Of a stretch of DNA of 11,279 nt, positions 9,702 to 11,279 are shown piece by piece. The notes beneath the pieces are model-generated. The model saw only the letters and a list, made by a program, of their open reading frames with translations, was not told the DNA's origin and did no database searches. This stretch comes from Gammaproteobacteria bacterium. Lineage in GTDB: Bacteria; Pseudomonadota; Gammaproteobacteria; Pseudomonadales; Azotimanducaceae. The stretch spans positions 1 through 11,279 of the forward strand of contig JAPUJX010000648.1 in the NCBI GenBank assembly GCA_027295975.1, written 5' to 3'. Numbering within the stretch: position 1 is the first letter of the stretch; each line of letters starts with the position of its first letter. The position numbers were made by a program, and so were the translations under genes.

Positions 9702-10592
9702 GTGAGAGACGCACCCAGCCTCGGGGAAATGATCGACGAGGTTGCTGCACGATTCAGAGTGAGCGATCTCTACTACGGGCACGGTTACGATAACCCGTGG
9801 GATGAAGCCGTTGCCCTCGTGTTGGGGGTTGGCGAATTCCCGGACGACAAAAGCGTATTGAGCCAACCCCTGGCTGACGTGTTACGGCGGCGGATAACCC
9901 GCTTGGCGACACGACGCATCGAGGAACGGATACCGCTTGTTTACCTGTTGGGTAAAGCGAACTTCGCCGGATTTGAATTCCTCATGGAGCCAGGCGTTGT
10001 CATCCCTCGTTCACCGATCGGACAACTCATCGTCAATCGATTTGAACCCTGGTTGTCGACCATTCCGCGCAACATCGTCGACGTTGGTTGTGGGTGCGGG
10101 TGTATCGGCATCGCCTGTGCGTTCAAATTCCCCGGGGTGGAAGTTTTGCTGATCGACGACGATCCCGGTGCGGTTGAGCTGGCCCGGCGCAACGTTGCCC
10201 TTCATGAACTCGGCGACCGGGTGGAGGTCTTGCACTCCGACCTCTTCGCATCTGCGGGCGATTCGATGTTCGATCTTGTGATCAGCAACCCACCCTACGT
10301 GGACTCGGTGGATATGGGTAGCTTACCGTCGGAGTATCGGCATGAGCCCGAGTCTGGATTGGCGGCGGGTGATGATGGACTGGAGGTTGTCGACCGGCTG
10401 CTGACGGAACTACCCGGGCGGTTGGCGTCGCTGGGGACTTTTGTCTGTGAAGTAGGTGGGAGTGCGCCCGCGCTTCTGCGCAAGTATCCGCAACTGCCTT
10501 TCATCTGGCCGGATCTACCGCAAGGGGGTGCCGGAGTGTTCCTCCTTCATGCCTCCGACTTCGCGCAAACGGGGGCACGAAGTTCTGCTTGA
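9702..10592 (+). CDS. prmB: ribosomal protein uL3 N5-glutamine methyltransferase
   Basis: SAM-dependent methyltransferase of the HemK/PrmC-PrmB family that methylates a glutamine side chain of ribosomal protein L3. It has 296 residues (E. coli PrmB 310, which has about 18 more at the N-terminus). PrmB rather than PrmC is indicated by YGHGYDNPWDEA (25-36), the IPRSPIGQLI segment (101-110), NPPYVDSVDM (196-205) and EYRHEPESGLAAGDDGL (211-227), which closely match E. coli PrmB, and by position just before aroC as in E. coli. Motif I is VDVGCGCGCIGIACA (126-140), with alternating cysteines C130/C132/C134. NPPY is the catalytic motif that holds the glutamine amide. The start is taken as GTG 9702; ATG 9729 is a less likely alternative because its GGGG would be only two bases away. 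The GTG start has only a weak GGAT-type ribosome site. Confidence 0.93.
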   Translation: MRDAPSLGEMIDEVAARFRVSDLYYGHGYDNPWDEAVALVLGVGEFPDDKSVLSQPLADVLRRRITRLATRRIEERIPLVYLLGKANFAGFEFLMEPGVVIPRSPIGQLIVNRFEPWLSTIPRNIVDVGCGCGCIGIACAFKFPGVEVLLIDDDPGAVELARRNVALHELGDRVEVLHSDLFASAGDSMFDLVISNPPYVDSVDMGSLPSEYRHEPESGLAAGDDGLEVVDRLLTELPGRLASLGTFVCEVGGSAPALLRKYPQLPFIWPDLPQGGAGVFLLHASDFAQTGARSSA

Positions 10593-10655
10593 AGCTCCTT
10601 CAGGCAGTTCTCATACTGCGGCTCACCCTGGTATCGAGACACTTCAGACAGCCCC

Positions 10656-11273
10656 ATGGCCGGTAACACGTTCGGACAACTCTTCTCCGTAACCACCTTT
10701 GGGGAAAGCCATGGCATTGCCCTGGGTGCGGTGGTGGACGGTTGCCCGCCCGGGCTCGAACTGAGCGAGACGGATCTGCAACGCGATCTGGACCGCCGTC
10801 GGCCCGGTCAGTCCAAATACACCACTCAGCGCAAGGAACCGGATAAGGTCAAGATCCTCTCCGGGATTTTCGAGGGAGTCACAACGGGGACCAGCATCGG
10901 TCTGGTCATCGAGAACCAAGATCAGAAGAGCAAAGACTATACCGATATCAAAGACGTCTACCGTCCCGCCCACGCCGATTACACCTATCATAAAAAGTAC
11001 GGCATTCGTGACTACCGCGGCAGCGGGCGCGCGTCCGCGCGGGAAACGGCCATGCGGGTGGCGGCGGCCGGGATTGCAAAAAAATACCTCAGACTTCATT
11101 ACGGTATCGAAATTCGCGGTTACCTCTCGCAGATTGGTGTGATTGCCGTCAAACACCGCAGTTGGGACGCAGTGGAGGAAAATCCGTTCTTCTGTCCCGA
11201 CCCGGAAGCCCTCCCCGACATAGCCGAATTGATCGACTCGCTGCGCAAGGCGGGGGAATCAATCGGCGCCTAG
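10656..11273 (+). CDS. aroC: chorismate synthase, 3'-truncated, with in-frame amber stop near window edge
   Basis: Chorismate synthase converts 5-enolpyruvylshikimate-3-phosphate to chorismate, the last common step of aromatic biosynthesis, using reduced FMN. The start [24 protein letters not shown] is the family signature (GESHG with the FMN/substrate-site His). It is followed by [32 protein letters not shown] sequence, [32 protein letters not shown] and NPFFCPDPE. The frame reads SIGA then TAG (11271-11273) after 205 codons, whereas E. coli AroC has 361 residues and continues SIGAKVTVVASG. The two codons after the TAG, GTA ACC (Val-Thr), continue the conserved sequence, so the TAG replaces the expected Lys codon. 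This is a nonsense mutation, a read-through codon or an end-of-contig base error, and not a natural C-terminus. No strong Shine-Dalgarno sequence precedes the ATG; the 63-bp spacer from prmB shows nothing more than a 5-bp inverted repeat (10604-10619). Confidence 0.93.
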   Translation: MAGNTFGQLFSVTTFGESHGIALGAVVDGCPPGLELSETDLQRDLDRRRPGQSKYTTQRKEPDKVKILSGIFEGVTTGTSIGLVIENQDQKSKDYTDIKDVYRPAHADYTYHKKYGIRDYRGSGRASARETAMRVAAAGIAKKYLRLHYGIEIRGYLSQIGVIAVKHRSWDAVEENPFFCPDPEALPDIAELIDSLRKAGESIGA

Positions 11274-11279
11274 GTAACC

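Noticed and set aside
10604..10619. Inverted repeat GCAGT/ACTGC in the prmB-aroC spacer
   Set aside because: Five-base arms with a 6-nt loop are expected by chance at this scale, and there is no supporting context.

Overview
The window reads as a gammaproteobacterial chromosome segment of moderately high GC, with every gene on the + strand. The order sucA-sucB-lpd-sucC-sucD is the one known from Pseudomonas and relatives, and all five products align closely with their E. coli counterparts. The prmB-aroC pair is also a typical gammaproteobacterial neighbourhood. Both window ends cut into genes (sucA on the left, aroC on the right), so this may be a whole contig.

Layout: (1) 1-4508 encodes the 2-oxoglutarate dehydrogenase complex: the C-terminal ~595 residues of E1 (sucA), complete E2 (sucB) and complete E3 (lpdA). 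(2) 4501-4678 is a 170-bp non-coding spacer, most of it a dense string of perfect small palindromes and hairpins, partly nested and bounded by short imperfect terminal inverted repeats. (3) 4679-6720 encodes succinyl-CoA synthetase beta (sucC) and alpha (sucD), joined by a 4-bp start/stop overlap. (4) 6721-6810 is a 90-bp spacer with a direct repeat, a weak promoter-like pair and a hairpin just ahead of htpG. (5) 6811-8757 is the Hsp90 chaperone htpG. (6) 8789-9673 encodes a putative secreted protein with a DUF4892-like body and a degenerate OmpA-like C-terminus. (7) 9702-10592 is prmB, the ribosomal protein uL3 glutamine methyltransferase. (8) 10656 to the end is the 5' part of aroC, chorismate synthase, interrupted by an in-frame TAG nine bases before the window ends.

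Functionally, SucA/SucB/LpdA convert 2-oxoglutarate, CoA and NAD+ to succinyl-CoA, and SucCD then makes succinate with substrate-level phosphorylation, so region 1-6720 carries two consecutive TCA steps. The genes after it are unrelated housekeeping functions (protein folding, envelope, ribosome modification, aromatic biosynthesis). I found no complete new defence system, mobile-element gene or CRISPR. The points most worth a second look are the hairpin array between lpdA and sucC, the in-frame amber codon in aroC, and the sequence just upstream of htpG.
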